Source: Flavobacterium sp. Root420 (GTDB lineage Bacteria; Bacteroidota; Bacteroidia; Flavobacteriales; Flavobacteriaceae). Taken from it: a DNA stretch of 62,780 nucleotides. Within the stretch, counting starts at the first letter, position 1, and each line of letters opens with the position of its first letter. The notes beneath the pieces are model-generated. The model saw only the letters and a list, made by a program, of their open reading frames with translations. It was not told the origin of the DNA and ran no database searches. The stretch spans positions 724,437 through 787,216 of the forward strand of contig NZ_LMEF01000029.1 of the NCBI RefSeq assembly GCF_001427905.1. Reading direction: 5' to 3'. This document shows, piece after piece, positions 15,585-25,193 of this stretch. A program made the translations under genes and the position numbers.

Positions 15585-18179
15585 ATGAAAATTAGTTGTC
15601 TGTTTATCATAAGTTTAGTTGCTGTCTTTAGTGTAAACGCGCAGCAATACCGTTTTAAGGATGCATCTTTAAGCTCAACAGAACGTGCCAAAGATTTAAT
15701 TTCACGATTAACCCTTGAAGAAAAAGCGGCTTTAATGTGCGACCAGAGTAATCCGATAACGCGACTCGGAATTAAAAAATTCAATTGGTGGAGCGAAGCC
15801 CTGCACGGTTATGCCAATAATGATAATGTTACGGTTTTTCCTGAACCTATTGGTATGGCAGCTTCTTTTGACGATCAGTTGGTGTACCATGTTTTTAATG
15901 CTGTTTCTGATGAAGCCCGTGCCAAATACAACCAATGGATTAAGGGCGGTAATGAAAATAAACGATTTTTGAGCTTATCGGTTTGGACTCCGAACGTTAA
16001 TATTTTTAGAGATCCAAGATGGGGACGTGGTCAGGAAACGTATGGCGAAGATCCTTATTTAACTTCCCGAATGGGAATTTCAGTCGTTAAAGGATTACAA
16101 GGCCCTGCAGATGCTAAATACCGCAAACTTTTGGCCTGTGCCAAACATTTTGCCGTTCACTCCGGCCCGGAATGGAGCAGACACGAACTGAACTTGAATA
16201 ATGTAGATCCTCGTGAATTGTACGAAACCTATTTGCCTGCTTTTAAAGCTTTGGTACAGGATGCCGATGTGCGTCAGGTTATGTGTGCCTACCAGCGTTT
16301 GGATGATGAACCTTGCTGTAGTAATACGCGTTTGTTGCAGCGTATTTTGCGAGATGAGTGGGGTTATAAATATATGGTAGTTTCAGATTGCGGAGCTGTT
16401 ACTGATTTTTATACGACGCATAAAGTTTCGTCAGATGCAACGCATGCAGCTTCAAAAGCTGTTCTGGCGGGAACTGATGTGGAATGTGTCTGGGAGAAAT
16501 ATCCTTTTAAAAACTTACCTGAAGCCGTTGAAAAAGACTTAATAAAAGAGGCTGATATTGACAAAAGTCTGCTTCGTGTTTTAACCGGCCGTTTTGATTT
16601 GGGGGAAATGGATGATGACGCGATTGTACCTTGGGCTCAAATTCCCGCTTCTGTGCTTAATAGTAAAGAACATCAGCAGTTAACGCTCGAAATGGCACAA
16701 AAGTCAATGACGCTTTTGCAAAATAAAAATAACATTTTGCCATTAAATAAAACCATACACAAAGTAGCTGTTATTGGTCCGAATGCGGATAATGAACCGA
16801 TGTTATGGGGAAATTATAATGGAACGCCAGTTAAAACAATTACGATTAAAAGTGGTATAGAATCAAAAGTTACGGCAGATAAAATCGTGTATGACAAAGC
16901 CTGTGATCTGGTTGAAGACAAGGTAAATCAAACCTATTTTGACCAGCTTTCTTTTGAAGGAAAAAAAGGAATCAAAGCTACTTATTGGAACAATCCTAAC
17001 AGGGAAGGAAATAGTGTTGCGACACAGCAAATTGTAAATCCAATAAAAATGACAACTGCCGGGCAGCATGAATTTGCTTCGGGAGTAAAACTAGAGGGAT
17101 TTTCAGCCAAATATGAAACAGAATTTGTTGCTAAGGAAAATGACAGTCTTGTTTTTAAAACGGGAGCTACTGGAGCTTTTGAATTATTGGTTAATGGTAA
17201 ATCGTTATCAAAATATACCAACTGGCGAACGCTTCCGGGAAAAATTAAATTTGCGGTCGAAGCAGGCAAAAAATATAAAATCGAAATTCTGTATGCACAG
17301 TCCAACAATTGGCAAGCCAATCTTGAATTTGATTTCGGAAAAGAACATGATATCAATTTCGCCACTTTACTTCAGAAATTAAAAGGCATTGATACGATAA
17401 TTTTTGTAGGCGGACTTTCTACTTTATTGGAAGGTGAAGAAATGCCGGTTTCTTATCCGGGTTTTAAAGGCGGAGACCGAACCAATATCGAACTTCCTGT
17501 CGTACAAAGAAAATGTTTGCAAGAACTGAAAGCAGCAGGCAAAAAAGTGGTTTTTGTAAACTGCTCCGGTTCTGCAATTGCATTAACACCCGAAACAGCA
17601 AGCTGCGATGCCATTTTACAGGCTTGGTATCCGGGAGAATCCGGAGGTCAGGCTGTAGCCGATGTTCTTTTTGGAGACTATAATCCTTCAGGAAAACTGC
17701 CGGTTTCCTTCTACAAAAACTCAGATAAATTAGCTGATTTTGAAGATTATTCCATGAAGGGTCGCACGTATCGATATACAACAGATGTTTTGTTTCCGTT
17801 TGGTTTTGGTTTAAGTTATTCTACATTCCAAATTGGTAAAGCAAATTTGGCTAAAACAAGCTTAAAAACAACTGAAAGTACACAGTTAAATTTTTCCATA
17901 AAAAACACAAGTAAACGAGAAGGAACAGAAATTATTCAGGTTTATGTTCGAAAAATTAACGATACAGACGGACCTTTAAAAACACTGAAAGCTTTTAAAC
18001 GAATCAATTTAAAAACCGGCGAGAGCCAAAACGTAACAATTGATTTGCCTGCTTCTTCATTTGAATTTTATGATTCAAAAAAGAGAGGAATGAATATAAC
18101 GGCAGGTGAATATGAAGTTTATTATGGTACAAGTTCAGCTGCCAAAGATTTAAAAGCGATTAAAGTTTTAATTCAATAA
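15585..18179 (+). CDS. GH3 beta-xylosidase/beta-glucosidase with inserted PA14 domain
   Basis: The 864-residue exported protein has a signal peptide 1-19 (VNAQ). The N-terminal GH3 barrel includes EALHG, PRWGRGQETYGEDP and the nucleophile D268 in VVSDCGAVTDF. A PA14 domain (about 460-590, GIKATYWNNPNREGN through YAQSNNWQANLEFDF) is inserted in the second alpha/beta domain, a common design in plant-type xylosidases of Bacteroidota. The C-terminal fibronectin-III-like domain covers about 760-864. The motif set is closer to beta-xylosidases than to cellobiases, which fits the operon. It would release xylose from the non-reducing end of xylo-oligosaccharides in the periplasm. Confidence 0.9.
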   Translation: MKISCLFIISLVAVFSVNAQQYRFKDASLSSTERAKDLISRLTLEEKAALMCDQSNPITRLGIKKFNWWSEALHGYANNDNVTVFPEPIGMAASFDDQLVYHVFNAVSDEARAKYNQWIKGGNENKRFLSLSVWTPNVNIFRDPRWGRGQETYGEDPYLTSRMGISVVKGLQGPADAKYRKLLACAKHFAVHSGPEWSRHELNLNNVDPRELYETYLPAFKALVQDADVRQVMCAYQRLDDEPCCSNTRLLQRILRDEWGYKYMVVSDCGAVTDFYTTHKVSSDATHAASKAVLAGTDVECVWEKYPFKNLPEAVEKDLIKEADIDKSLLRVLTGRFDLGEMDDDAIVPWAQIPASVLNSKEHQQLTLEMAQKSMTLLQNKNNILPLNKTIHKVAVIGPNADNEPMLWGNYNGTPVKTITIKSGIESKVTADKIVYDKACDLVEDKVNQTYFDQLSFEGKKGIKATYWNNPNREGNSVATQQIVNPIKMTTAGQHEFASGVKLEGFSAKYETEFVAKENDSLVFKTGATGAFELLVNGKSLSKYTNWRTLPGKIKFAVEAGKKYKIEILYAQSNNWQANLEFDFGKEHDINFATLLQKLKGIDTIIFVGGLSTLLEGEEMPVSYPGFKGGDRTNIELPVVQRKCLQELKAAGKKVVFVNCSGSAIALTPETASCDAILQAWYPGESGGQAVADVLFGDYNPSGKLPVSFYKNSDKLADFEDYSMKGRTYRYTTDVLFPFGFGLSYSTFQIGKANLAKTSLKTTESTQLNFSIKNTSKREGTEIIQVYVRKINDTDGPLKTLKAFKRINLKTGESQNVTIDLPASSFEFYDSKKRGMNITAGEYEVYYGTSSAAKDLKAIKVLIQ

Positions 18180-18228
18180 ATTAGCTATTCTGTTAGAAGC
18201 AAAAAAAGTAATTAATATAAAGTACGTT

Positions 18229-20172
18229 ATGAGTTTTAAATATGTTTTGTGTTTATGTCTGTTAGGTTTTTTAAAATTAAGTGCGCAAGCTGTCGTAAAG
18301 AGTCCCGACGGAAAACTTAAAGTTTCTCTTATGGTATCTAGTGGAATGCCTTCGTATAGTGTAACTTACAATGAAAAAAGCTTCCTTGAAAATTCTCCAT
18401 TGGGGTTAAAAACCAGTGCGGGTGATTTTACAACAGGGTTAGCTTTAAAAGCAGATGCAAATCAAAATAAAATTGATGAAACGTATGAATTGCCTAATAT
18501 CAAACAGCATACTGTACATTATGAGGCTAATGAAGCTATATTTTCTTTCAGCAAAGAAAATAAACCTGCCATTGATGTAATATTCAGGGTAAGCAATAAC
18601 AATGTAGCCTTTAAATATAAAATATATCCACAAAAAGAAATACTGTCCTGTGTAGTGCAGGAAGAAGCTTCCGGTTTTGTACTGCCCGAAGGAAGTACAA
18701 CATTTCTTTGTCCGCAAAGTAAACCCATGACCGGGTATGCCAGAAGCGCCCCGAGTTATGAAACTTCGTATACATTAGATGTGCCAATGGGCCAAAATGG
18801 TATAGGTGAAGGATATACGTTTCCCTGTCTTTTTAAAATAAAAAATAATGGGTGGGTTTTAATCTCGGAAACAGGCGTTGATAGCGGTTATTGTGGCAGC
18901 AGATTAATTGGACATGATAAAGGATTATATACTATCGGATTTCCAATGGCGGGGGAGAATAACGGAAACGGAACCACAGCATCGGGAATAGCACTTATTA
19001 GCGAAACGCCATGGAGAACCATTACTATTGGAGAAACCCTGGCCCCAATTGTAGCAACCACTATTCCCTTTGATTTGGTTAAACCAAAGTACGAAGCTTC
19101 TCAAAACTATAAATATACCAAAGGTTCGTGGAGCTGGATCATGAAAATGGATTCAAATACTACTTTTCCAGTACAAAAAGAATACATCGATTTTAGTGCA
19201 GCAATGGGCTATGAAACCATTTTAATTGATGCACTTTGGGATACTCAGATAGGAAAAGATAAAATCGCTGAACTGGCAAAATACGGTGCAGGAAAAGGGG
19301 TTGGTTTGTATTTATGGTATAACTCGAACGGGTATTGGAATGATGCACCTCAAGGACCAAGAGGAATAATGGACAATTCAATAATCCGTCGTAAGGAAAT
19401 GGCCTGGATGAAAAGCATTGGTGTGAAAGGGATCAAAGTAGATTTTTTTGGAGGGGACAAACAGGTAACCATGAAATTGTATGAAGATATCCTGACAGAT
19501 GCCAATGATTTTGGCATAATGGTGATTTTTCACGGTTGTACCTTGCCAAGAGGCTGGGAGCGAATGTATCCCAATTATGCAGCGAGTGAGGCTGTTTTAG
19601 CGAGCGAAAATCTGCATTTTGGACAAGCAAGCTGTGATAATGAAGCTACTAATGCGGCGACTCATACTTTTATTCGAAATACAGTTGGAAGCATGGATTT
19701 TGGCGGGAGTGCCTTAAATAAGTTTTATAATAGTGATAATATTCCCAATAAAGGCTCAAAACGAAGAACTTCGGATGTATTTGCTTTGGCTACCGCGGTT
19801 CTTTTCCAAAGTGGGGTTCAGCATTTTGCATTGGCACCAAACAATTTAACGGATGCTCCTGCCTGGGCTATAGATTTCATGAAAGAAGTTCCGACAACCT
19901 GGGATGAAGTTCGTTTTTTAGAAGGATATCCGGGTAAATATGTAGTATTTGCTCGCCGAAAAGGAACCAAATGGTATATAGCAGGCATTAATGCTCAAAA
20001 GGAAACCTTAAAAATTAAGCTAAAACTACCGATGTTAGCTTCTGGTACAACATTGAAGTATTATTCAGATGATCAAAAACTTAATGGAAAAGTAGAAGGA
20101 ATAAAGCTTAAAAATAATAATGAGGTTGAAATAAAAATTCCTTGTAACGGAGGAATACTTTTATTGAATTAA
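18229..20172 (+). CDS. GH97 glycosidase, retaining type (alpha-galactosidase-like)
   Basis: The 647-residue protein has a signal peptide (1-20, LKLSAQ). The N-terminal beta-super-sandwich (21-285) is followed by a TIM barrel (about 290-560) and a C-terminal beta domain. GIKVDFFGGDK places D405 where retaining GH97 enzymes carry the nucleophile. The inverting SusB-like alpha-glucosidases use glutamates elsewhere. Retaining members are alpha-galactosidases or beta-L-arabinopyranosidases, both plausible for xylan side chains. It is the last gene of operon A. A paralogue of nearly identical length and layout opens operon B at 51260. Confidence 0.88.
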   Translation: MSFKYVLCLCLLGFLKLSAQAVVKSPDGKLKVSLMVSSGMPSYSVTYNEKSFLENSPLGLKTSAGDFTTGLALKADANQNKIDETYELPNIKQHTVHYEANEAIFSFSKENKPAIDVIFRVSNNNVAFKYKIYPQKEILSCVVQEEASGFVLPEGSTTFLCPQSKPMTGYARSAPSYETSYTLDVPMGQNGIGEGYTFPCLFKIKNNGWVLISETGVDSGYCGSRLIGHDKGLYTIGFPMAGENNGNGTTASGIALISETPWRTITIGETLAPIVATTIPFDLVKPKYEASQNYKYTKGSWSWIMKMDSNTTFPVQKEYIDFSAAMGYETILIDALWDTQIGKDKIAELAKYGAGKGVGLYLWYNSNGYWNDAPQGPRGIMDNSIIRRKEMAWMKSIGVKGIKVDFFGGDKQVTMKLYEDILTDANDFGIMVIFHGCTLPRGWERMYPNYAASEAVLASENLHFGQASCDNEATNAATHTFIRNTVGSMDFGGSALNKFYNSDNIPNKGSKRRTSDVFALATAVLFQSGVQHFALAPNNLTDAPAWAIDFMKEVPTTWDEVRFLEGYPGKYVVFARRKGTKWYIAGINAQKETLKIKLKLPMLASGTTLKYYSDDQKLNGKVEGIKLKNNNEVEIKIPCNGGILLLN

Positions 20173-20364
20173 GTAGATTTTTTATATCAATTGAAAATAT
20201 ACAGAACTTGTAATTTTTGGTTGGGCCGAATTTGGAAACAATCCATAAAAATACAAAGCTGAGGAAGAATTTTTTAAAATTTATTCGTCTTAATTCTGAA
20301 GGATTAAAGCGAGGTTTTAAGCTGAAAAACTAAGAAATCTTGTATTTAATTGAAAAACAAACAA

Positions 20365-20393
20365 TTGATTTTCGATTAAATAGTATATATTTA
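20365..20393 (+). promoter_or_regulatory. Candidate promoter of the hybrid two-component regulator
   Basis: TTG at 20365-20367, an 18-base spacer and TATATTTA at 20386-20393 match the Bacteroidota promoter pattern with one mismatch in the -7 box. The regulator starts at 20417. There is no CAACCGGTTG operator here, so it seems to be expressed separately from operons A and B. Confidence 0.5.
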
Positions 20394-20416
20394 AATTAAA
20401 TTACTAATCATTTTAT

Positions 20417-23400
20417 ATGTCCAAGGAAAATTGTTTTAGATTCATTGTCATTTTATTTTTTCTGGTAACTAATTTGTTTTCTCAAAATACATTTGAAAAC
20501 TATCAATTTCGTTTAGTAAATAAAGAGTCGTCAAAAAGTGGCATTTATACCATTGCACAAGATCAATTTGGGATCATGTGGATTGGAACAAATGGTGCAG
20601 GTTTATATAAATTCGATGGAGTAAATTATGTTTCGTATGAACAAAACTCCAACGTAACTAATTCTATCAATAGCAACCTTATTTACGCAACTTACGTCGA
20701 TGTTCGCAACCGGTTGTGGATAGGAACTGATGAAGGATTATGTCTTTATAACCGTGATTTGAACAGTTTTGAAAGTATTGATATTCAGAAAAAAACAAAA
20801 AAAGAAACTGTGATTTCTGTCAAGAGTATTATTGAAGACAATAACGGAAATCTTTTTCTAGGAACCTTTAATGGCGGTTTACTGAAATTAAATATCAAGA
20901 CAAGGGAAATAACCCCGATGAAACTGGATGTTGCTAATCCGGCCAATTATCTTATCAATAGTCTGGTTAAGGATAAAAACGGAACGATTTATCTGGGTAC
21001 CAATTTTGGATTAAAAGTAGTAGATCAGGCAAAAAACCAGGTTAAAAAAGTTACTGCCGTAAACACTACTCAAATTTTATCCGGAAATATAGTCTCTATG
21101 TTTATGGACAGCAGACAAAACCTCTGGATTGGCAATGGATATAAAGGACTGGTTAAAGTAAATCTAAATTCTAAAGAGGCGGTTTCTTATCCTATTACTG
21201 CAAAAAGGATCATGTCAATATTGGCAACAGACCCTAAAACAATTCTTTGCGCAACAGAAAATGACGGACTCATCATTGTAAACGATCAGGGTGTCGTTCA
21301 AAAAAAATATATAAACAGTAAATTCAACATGCGCAGTTTAAGTTCAAATTCGGTTTGGTCTTTATTTCTGGATAAAGAGCGTAGAATTTGGCTGGGCTAT
21401 TATAACAAAGGCTTAGGCGTTTTTGATAAAATAAACAGCAAGGTCAATATTCTTGAAAGTTTGCCGGGGAATTCACAATCCTTACAAACCAATTGTGTAA
21501 CAGGTATTGCCAAGGATCATGAAGGACAGTTATGGATTTCTATGGAAGGCGGCGGAGTCGATGTTTACAATCCGGTAAGTAAAACGTTTAAACATATTAC
21601 CAGATCTGATAATAGTTTTTATTCCGGATTAACCAATGACAATATCACAAAAGTATATATCGATAAAAAGCAGAATATTTGGCTATCCAGCTGGAACGAA
21701 GGCATTTTTCTATTAAAGAAAGGTAGCAGAAACTTTATTAATTACAATGCAAAAAACACTAATCTGGCCTCTGATAATATTATGAGTATTACGGAAGATT
21801 CAAGAGGGGTCATATGGATCGGAACCTTCGCAAAAGGATTACATTATTATACTCCTTCAGATGGGAAATTTCACTATTGTAATTCCAAACCATTTCATAA
21901 TGTAATGAATTTAGATATCAGAAATGTGATGGTAGATTCAGATGATGCCGTTTGGGTAGGTTCTACAACCGGCTTATACAAGGTTTCCACAAAAGATTTT
22001 GTTACTTTTTCTGTAGTATCTTTTCGCGATAAAATGTCTGAAAAACTCAAAAATCATAAAAGTACGCATACGATCAATACTTTATATGAAGCTAAAAACA
22101 AAGAAATTTGGATTGGTACAGATGGGGCAGGTTTATTCAGCTACAATAAAAAAACAGATAACCTAAAATGGTACATAAATTTCAAAGGGCTTCATGAAAA
22201 GTCACTTTCATCTATTGTAGAATCTAATGATGGGGGTATTTGGCTAAGTGGGAAGAAAGGAATTACAAGACTGGATTTAAAAAACAAAACTACCTTTAAT
22301 TACTCTATTTATGACGGTTTGTTGGGTAATGACTTTAATAACAATTCGGTTTTAAAAGATGAAAACGGAGTATTGTATTTTGGAAGTTACGAAGGTCTAA
22401 ATTACTTTAATCCTACGAATTTGGTTAAAAGCAAAAAACAGCTTCCGATTTACTTTACTGATCTAAAACTTTTTAATAAATCAGTGGGGCCGCTTGAAAA
22501 AAATTCGCCTTTAGTAAAAGTAATATCTCAAACAAAAAAAATAATACTGAGACATGATCAGTCTGTTTTTACTATTGATTTTATTGCGGTTAATTATTCT
22601 TTTCCTGCCAGAAATGAATTTGCGTATTATTTAGAAGGTTTTGAGGATTCGTGGAATTATGTTGGCAATAAACGCTCGGCCACTTATACCAACTTGGCAC
22701 CTGGTAATTATGTTTTTAAAGTTAAAGCGGCAGAGAAAAATGGAGTATGGAGCCAAAAGCCACTGGAATTAAAAATTGAAATTTTACCACCCTGGTGGAA
22801 AACCTCTTTTGCTTATTTATTCTATACCTTATTGTTGTTAGCAGCTATTTATTTTGCGAATCAATATTATCAGAATCGTTTTAAACAAAAACAAATGATA
22901 GAATTTGAAAAGACAAAGGCGATTCAGATTGAAAAATTAAATAATAAAAAATTACAATTCTTTACCAATATTTCTCACGAGTTTAGGACACCGCTGACTT
23001 TAATTTTAAATCCATTAGGAGATATAATCAAGAATTATAGTGCGAATTTACCAGAGGGTGTATTGAATAAATTGCAGACCATTCAAAAAAGTTCTGACAG
23101 ACTTTCAAGATTAATCAATGAGTTAATGGATTTTAACCAATTGCAGTTTAATAAAATGACATTGCAATTACAACTAATTGAGGTGGTGAGTTTTACGAGA
23201 GAAATTGTCAGTTATTTTGATGAAGAAGCCTTTAGTCGTGGAATTCAGTTGCAGTTTGAAACAAATAAAACAGCGTTGAAAGATTGGATAGATCCAAAAA
23301 TGTTCGAAAAAATTATTTTTAATGTAGTTTCAAATGCTTTCAAAGTTACTCCGGATAATGGAAAAATAACAGTAAAAATAGTAGTTGACAACGAATTGAT

Positions 23401-24538
23401 TCATTTCCCTTTGATAGATTCAACTACTGCTTATCCATCATTTGAGGTTATTGTTGAAGACACCGGTTCCGGATTAGATAAAAAAGATATAAAGAGAATT
23501 TTTGACCGTTTCTATCAGGTAAATAATTTAAATAAAGCCTATTATGGAAGTACAGGGATAGGATTGGAAGTAGTTCGCGGATTTGTAGAATTACATAAAG
23601 GAATAATTGAAGTAGAAAGTGAATTGGGGGTTGGTACGACTTTCAAATTATTATTTCCTGTTGGAAAAGAGTTCTTTAATGAAAGCGAAATTCTGCTTGA
23701 GGAATTCAAAAAGGAGAAAAAAATGAGTTTCACGCCAATTATAGAAAAAGAGGAAATTCAATCACAAGATGATGAGGAAAAACAAGATCGAATTTATACG
23801 ATCCTCATTGTGGAAGACAATGTAGAACTAAGGAATTATTTGAAAAACGAACTCAAAAAAGAATATAAGGTCCTGGTTGCAGAAAACGGTCAGGTTGGTT
23901 TAGAATTAGCATTACAGAAATTACCGGATTTGATTTTAACAGATGTAATTATGCCTATTATGAACGGTTTAGAATTGTGTAAAAGCATTAAAGCCGATTT
24001 AAAAACCAGTCATATTCCGTTAATGATGTTATCTGCAAAAGCATTAGTCAAAGATCGACTGGAAGGAATTGATTCCGGTGCAGATATGTACTTAAGTAAG
24101 CCTTTTGATATGGATATTTTAAGGTCCAGTCTGGTGCAATTGATTAACAGCAGGCAAATTATGTTTAATAAATTCTATAATGGAATTACGCCAAAAGCAA
24201 AAGAAAAAACTACCACTTTAGACAATGATTTTATAAAAAATGTATTGAATTACATTAATGAAAATATAAGCGAGTCGGAGTTAAGTGTCGAAGATCTGGC
24301 CTCGAAGGTATTTTTAAGCAGAAGCCAATTGTATCGAAAAATTAAAACATTGACAGGCGTGTCAGTAAATGAATTTATTCGTAATGTTCGTTTAGAAAAA
24401 GCTAAAGAATTAATAGAATTAGGGAATGATAATATAACCGAAATTAGTTATAAGGTTGGTTTTAGCTCTCCTTCGTATTTTACGAAATGTTATAAAGATA
24501 AATATGGTTATCTGCCTACTCATAATAATAAAAGATAG
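20417..24538 (+). CDS. Hybrid two-component system regulator (sensor kinase, receiver, AraC-type DNA-binding in one protein)
   Basis: The 1373-residue inner-membrane protein has a signal peptide (1-23, LFSQ). Periplasmic Reg_prop repeats (many copies of xxLWIGTxxxGL, about 30-690) form two seven-bladed propellers, followed by a Y_Y_Y domain (about 700-780) and one membrane segment (about 797-815). HisKA carries the phospho-acceptor H854 in NISHEFRTPL. The HATPase_c domain shows the DTGSGLDKKD box, the receiver domain carries phospho-acceptor D1176 in LTDVIMPIMNG, and an AraC-type helix-turn-helix ends the protein. Such regulators bind specific oligosaccharides in the periplasm and activate neighbouring SusCD and glycosidase genes. 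It lies between operon A and SusCD1, the usual place for a local activator. All catalytic parts look intact. Confidence 0.96.
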   Translation: MSKENCFRFIVILFFLVTNLFSQNTFENYQFRLVNKESSKSGIYTIAQDQFGIMWIGTNGAGLYKFDGVNYVSYEQNSNVTNSINSNLIYATYVDVRNRLWIGTDEGLCLYNRDLNSFESIDIQKKTKKETVISVKSIIEDNNGNLFLGTFNGGLLKLNIKTREITPMKLDVANPANYLINSLVKDKNGTIYLGTNFGLKVVDQAKNQVKKVTAVNTTQILSGNIVSMFMDSRQNLWIGNGYKGLVKVNLNSKEAVSYPITAKRIMSILATDPKTILCATENDGLIIVNDQGVVQKKYINSKFNMRSLSSNSVWSLFLDKERRIWLGYYNKGLGVFDKINSKVNILESLPGNSQSLQTNCVTGIAKDHEGQLWISMEGGGVDVYNPVSKTFKHITRSDNSFYSGLTNDNITKVYIDKKQNIWLSSWNEGIFLLKKGSRNFINYNAKNTNLASDNIMSITEDSRGVIWIGTFAKGLHYYTPSDGKFHYCNSKPFHNVMNLDIRNVMVDSDDAVWVGSTTGLYKVSTKDFVTFSVVSFRDKMSEKLKNHKSTHTINTLYEAKNKEIWIGTDGAGLFSYNKKTDNLKWYINFKGLHEKSLSSIVESNDGGIWLSGKKGITRLDLKNKTTFNYSIYDGLLGNDFNNNSVLKDENGVLYFGSYEGLNYFNPTNLVKSKKQLPIYFTDLKLFNKSVGPLEKNSPLVKVISQTKKIILRHDQSVFTIDFIAVNYSFPARNEFAYYLEGFEDSWNYVGNKRSATYTNLAPGNYVFKVKAAEKNGVWSQKPLELKIEILPPWWKTSFAYLFYTLLLLAAIYFANQYYQNRFKQKQMIEFEKTKAIQIEKLNNKKLQFFTNISHEFRTPLTLILNPLGDIIKNYSANLPEGVLNKLQTIQKSSDRLSRLINELMDFNQLQFNKMTLQLQLIEVVSFTREIVSYFDEEAFSRGIQLQFETNKTALKDWIDPKMFEKIIFNVVSNAFKVTPDNGKITVKIVVDNELIHFPLIDSTTAYPSFEVIVEDTGSGLDKKDIKRIFDRFYQVNNLNKAYYGSTGIGLEVVRGFVELHKGIIEVESELGVGTTFKLLFPVGKEFFNESEILLEEFKKEKKMSFTPIIEKEEIQSQDDEEKQDRIYTILIVEDNVELRNYLKNELKKEYKVLVAENGQVGLELALQKLPDLILTDVIMPIMNGLELCKSIKADLKTSHIPLMMLSAKALVKDRLEGIDSGADMYLSKPFDMDILRSSLVQLINSRQIMFNKFYNGITPKAKEKTTTLDNDFIKNVLNYINENISESELSVEDLASKVFLSRSQLYRKIKTLTGVSVNEFIRNVRLEKAKELIELGNDNITEISYKVGFSSPSYFTKCYKDKYGYLPTHNNKR

Positions 24539-24557
24539 TACTTTTTAGGAATTATAT

Positions 24558-24583
24558 AAAGACGGCTTATGCCGTCTTTTTTT
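24558..24583 (+). terminator. Terminator after the regulator
   Basis: AAAGACGGC at 24558-24566 pairs with GCCGTCTTT at 24571-24579 over a TTAT loop and is followed by T residues. It is a compact, strong hairpin 19 bases after the stop codon. Confidence 0.9.
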
Positions 24584-25193
24584 GCTTTTATAAATACCGA
24601 ATCTATATTTATTTTGGTTTTTTCATATTTATAAATCAATAACCTTGCACTTCAATTATTAAAGCAATAATCACATACAGAAATATGATGTTTTTTAGTA
24701 ATTATTAAATACATATTTATTGTCTTTTAATTTCTTAATACAAGAAAAATTCTGCATCATTATTATCAATTCCTTATTTTTATTTTCAATATTAAATAAT
24801 CGTAAAATACTGATTTTACTCGTTTTTTTAACTCTCGTGCTACAAATTTGATAGTTTTTGCATCATATGTAGTATGTGAAATTTATGTTAACGTTCTATT
24901 TTTGGTTTAACTAATATCAATAATCAGGAAACAATTATTAACAATCTTAAAACCACTTTTGAATATGAATTAAAACCACATTTATGTATTGAAAACCTCT
25001 TTTTTAAAATCAAAATTGAAATATGAAATTATGATTATGAAAAAATTAAAATTTTGAAGACGCCACATCATGAGTTTTCGAAATTTGAAAAAGGCAGAAA
25101 ATAGTTGAATAAACTATAATCATCTCGATATAATAAATAACAAAAAACTTTACAACCAAACAATTATTTAAACTAAACAAAAAACCAATTAAT
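24584..25193. other. Long AT-rich leader region of the first SusC gene
   Basis: About 600 bases without a convincing gene. No perfect TAnnTTTG box was found. The only open frames are tiny. The region presumably holds the promoter and the binding sites of the neighbouring regulator, which usually recognises direct repeats that are hard to see by eye. AATATGAATTAAAACCAC and AAATATGAAATTATGATTATG repeat the word ATATGAA, which may be chance. Confidence 0.4.

Noticed and set aside
20708..20719. CAACCGGTTGTG inside the hybrid regulator gene, identical to the operator core
   Set aside because: It encodes part of an RNRLWIG propeller repeat and has no -7 box at the right spacing. A chance match is likelier than a third operator, although an internal site cannot be excluded.
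20417..24538. Two separate genes (sensor and response regulator)
   Set aside because: The frame is unbroken across kinase, receiver and AraC domains, as usual for hybrid regulators of Bacteroidota.
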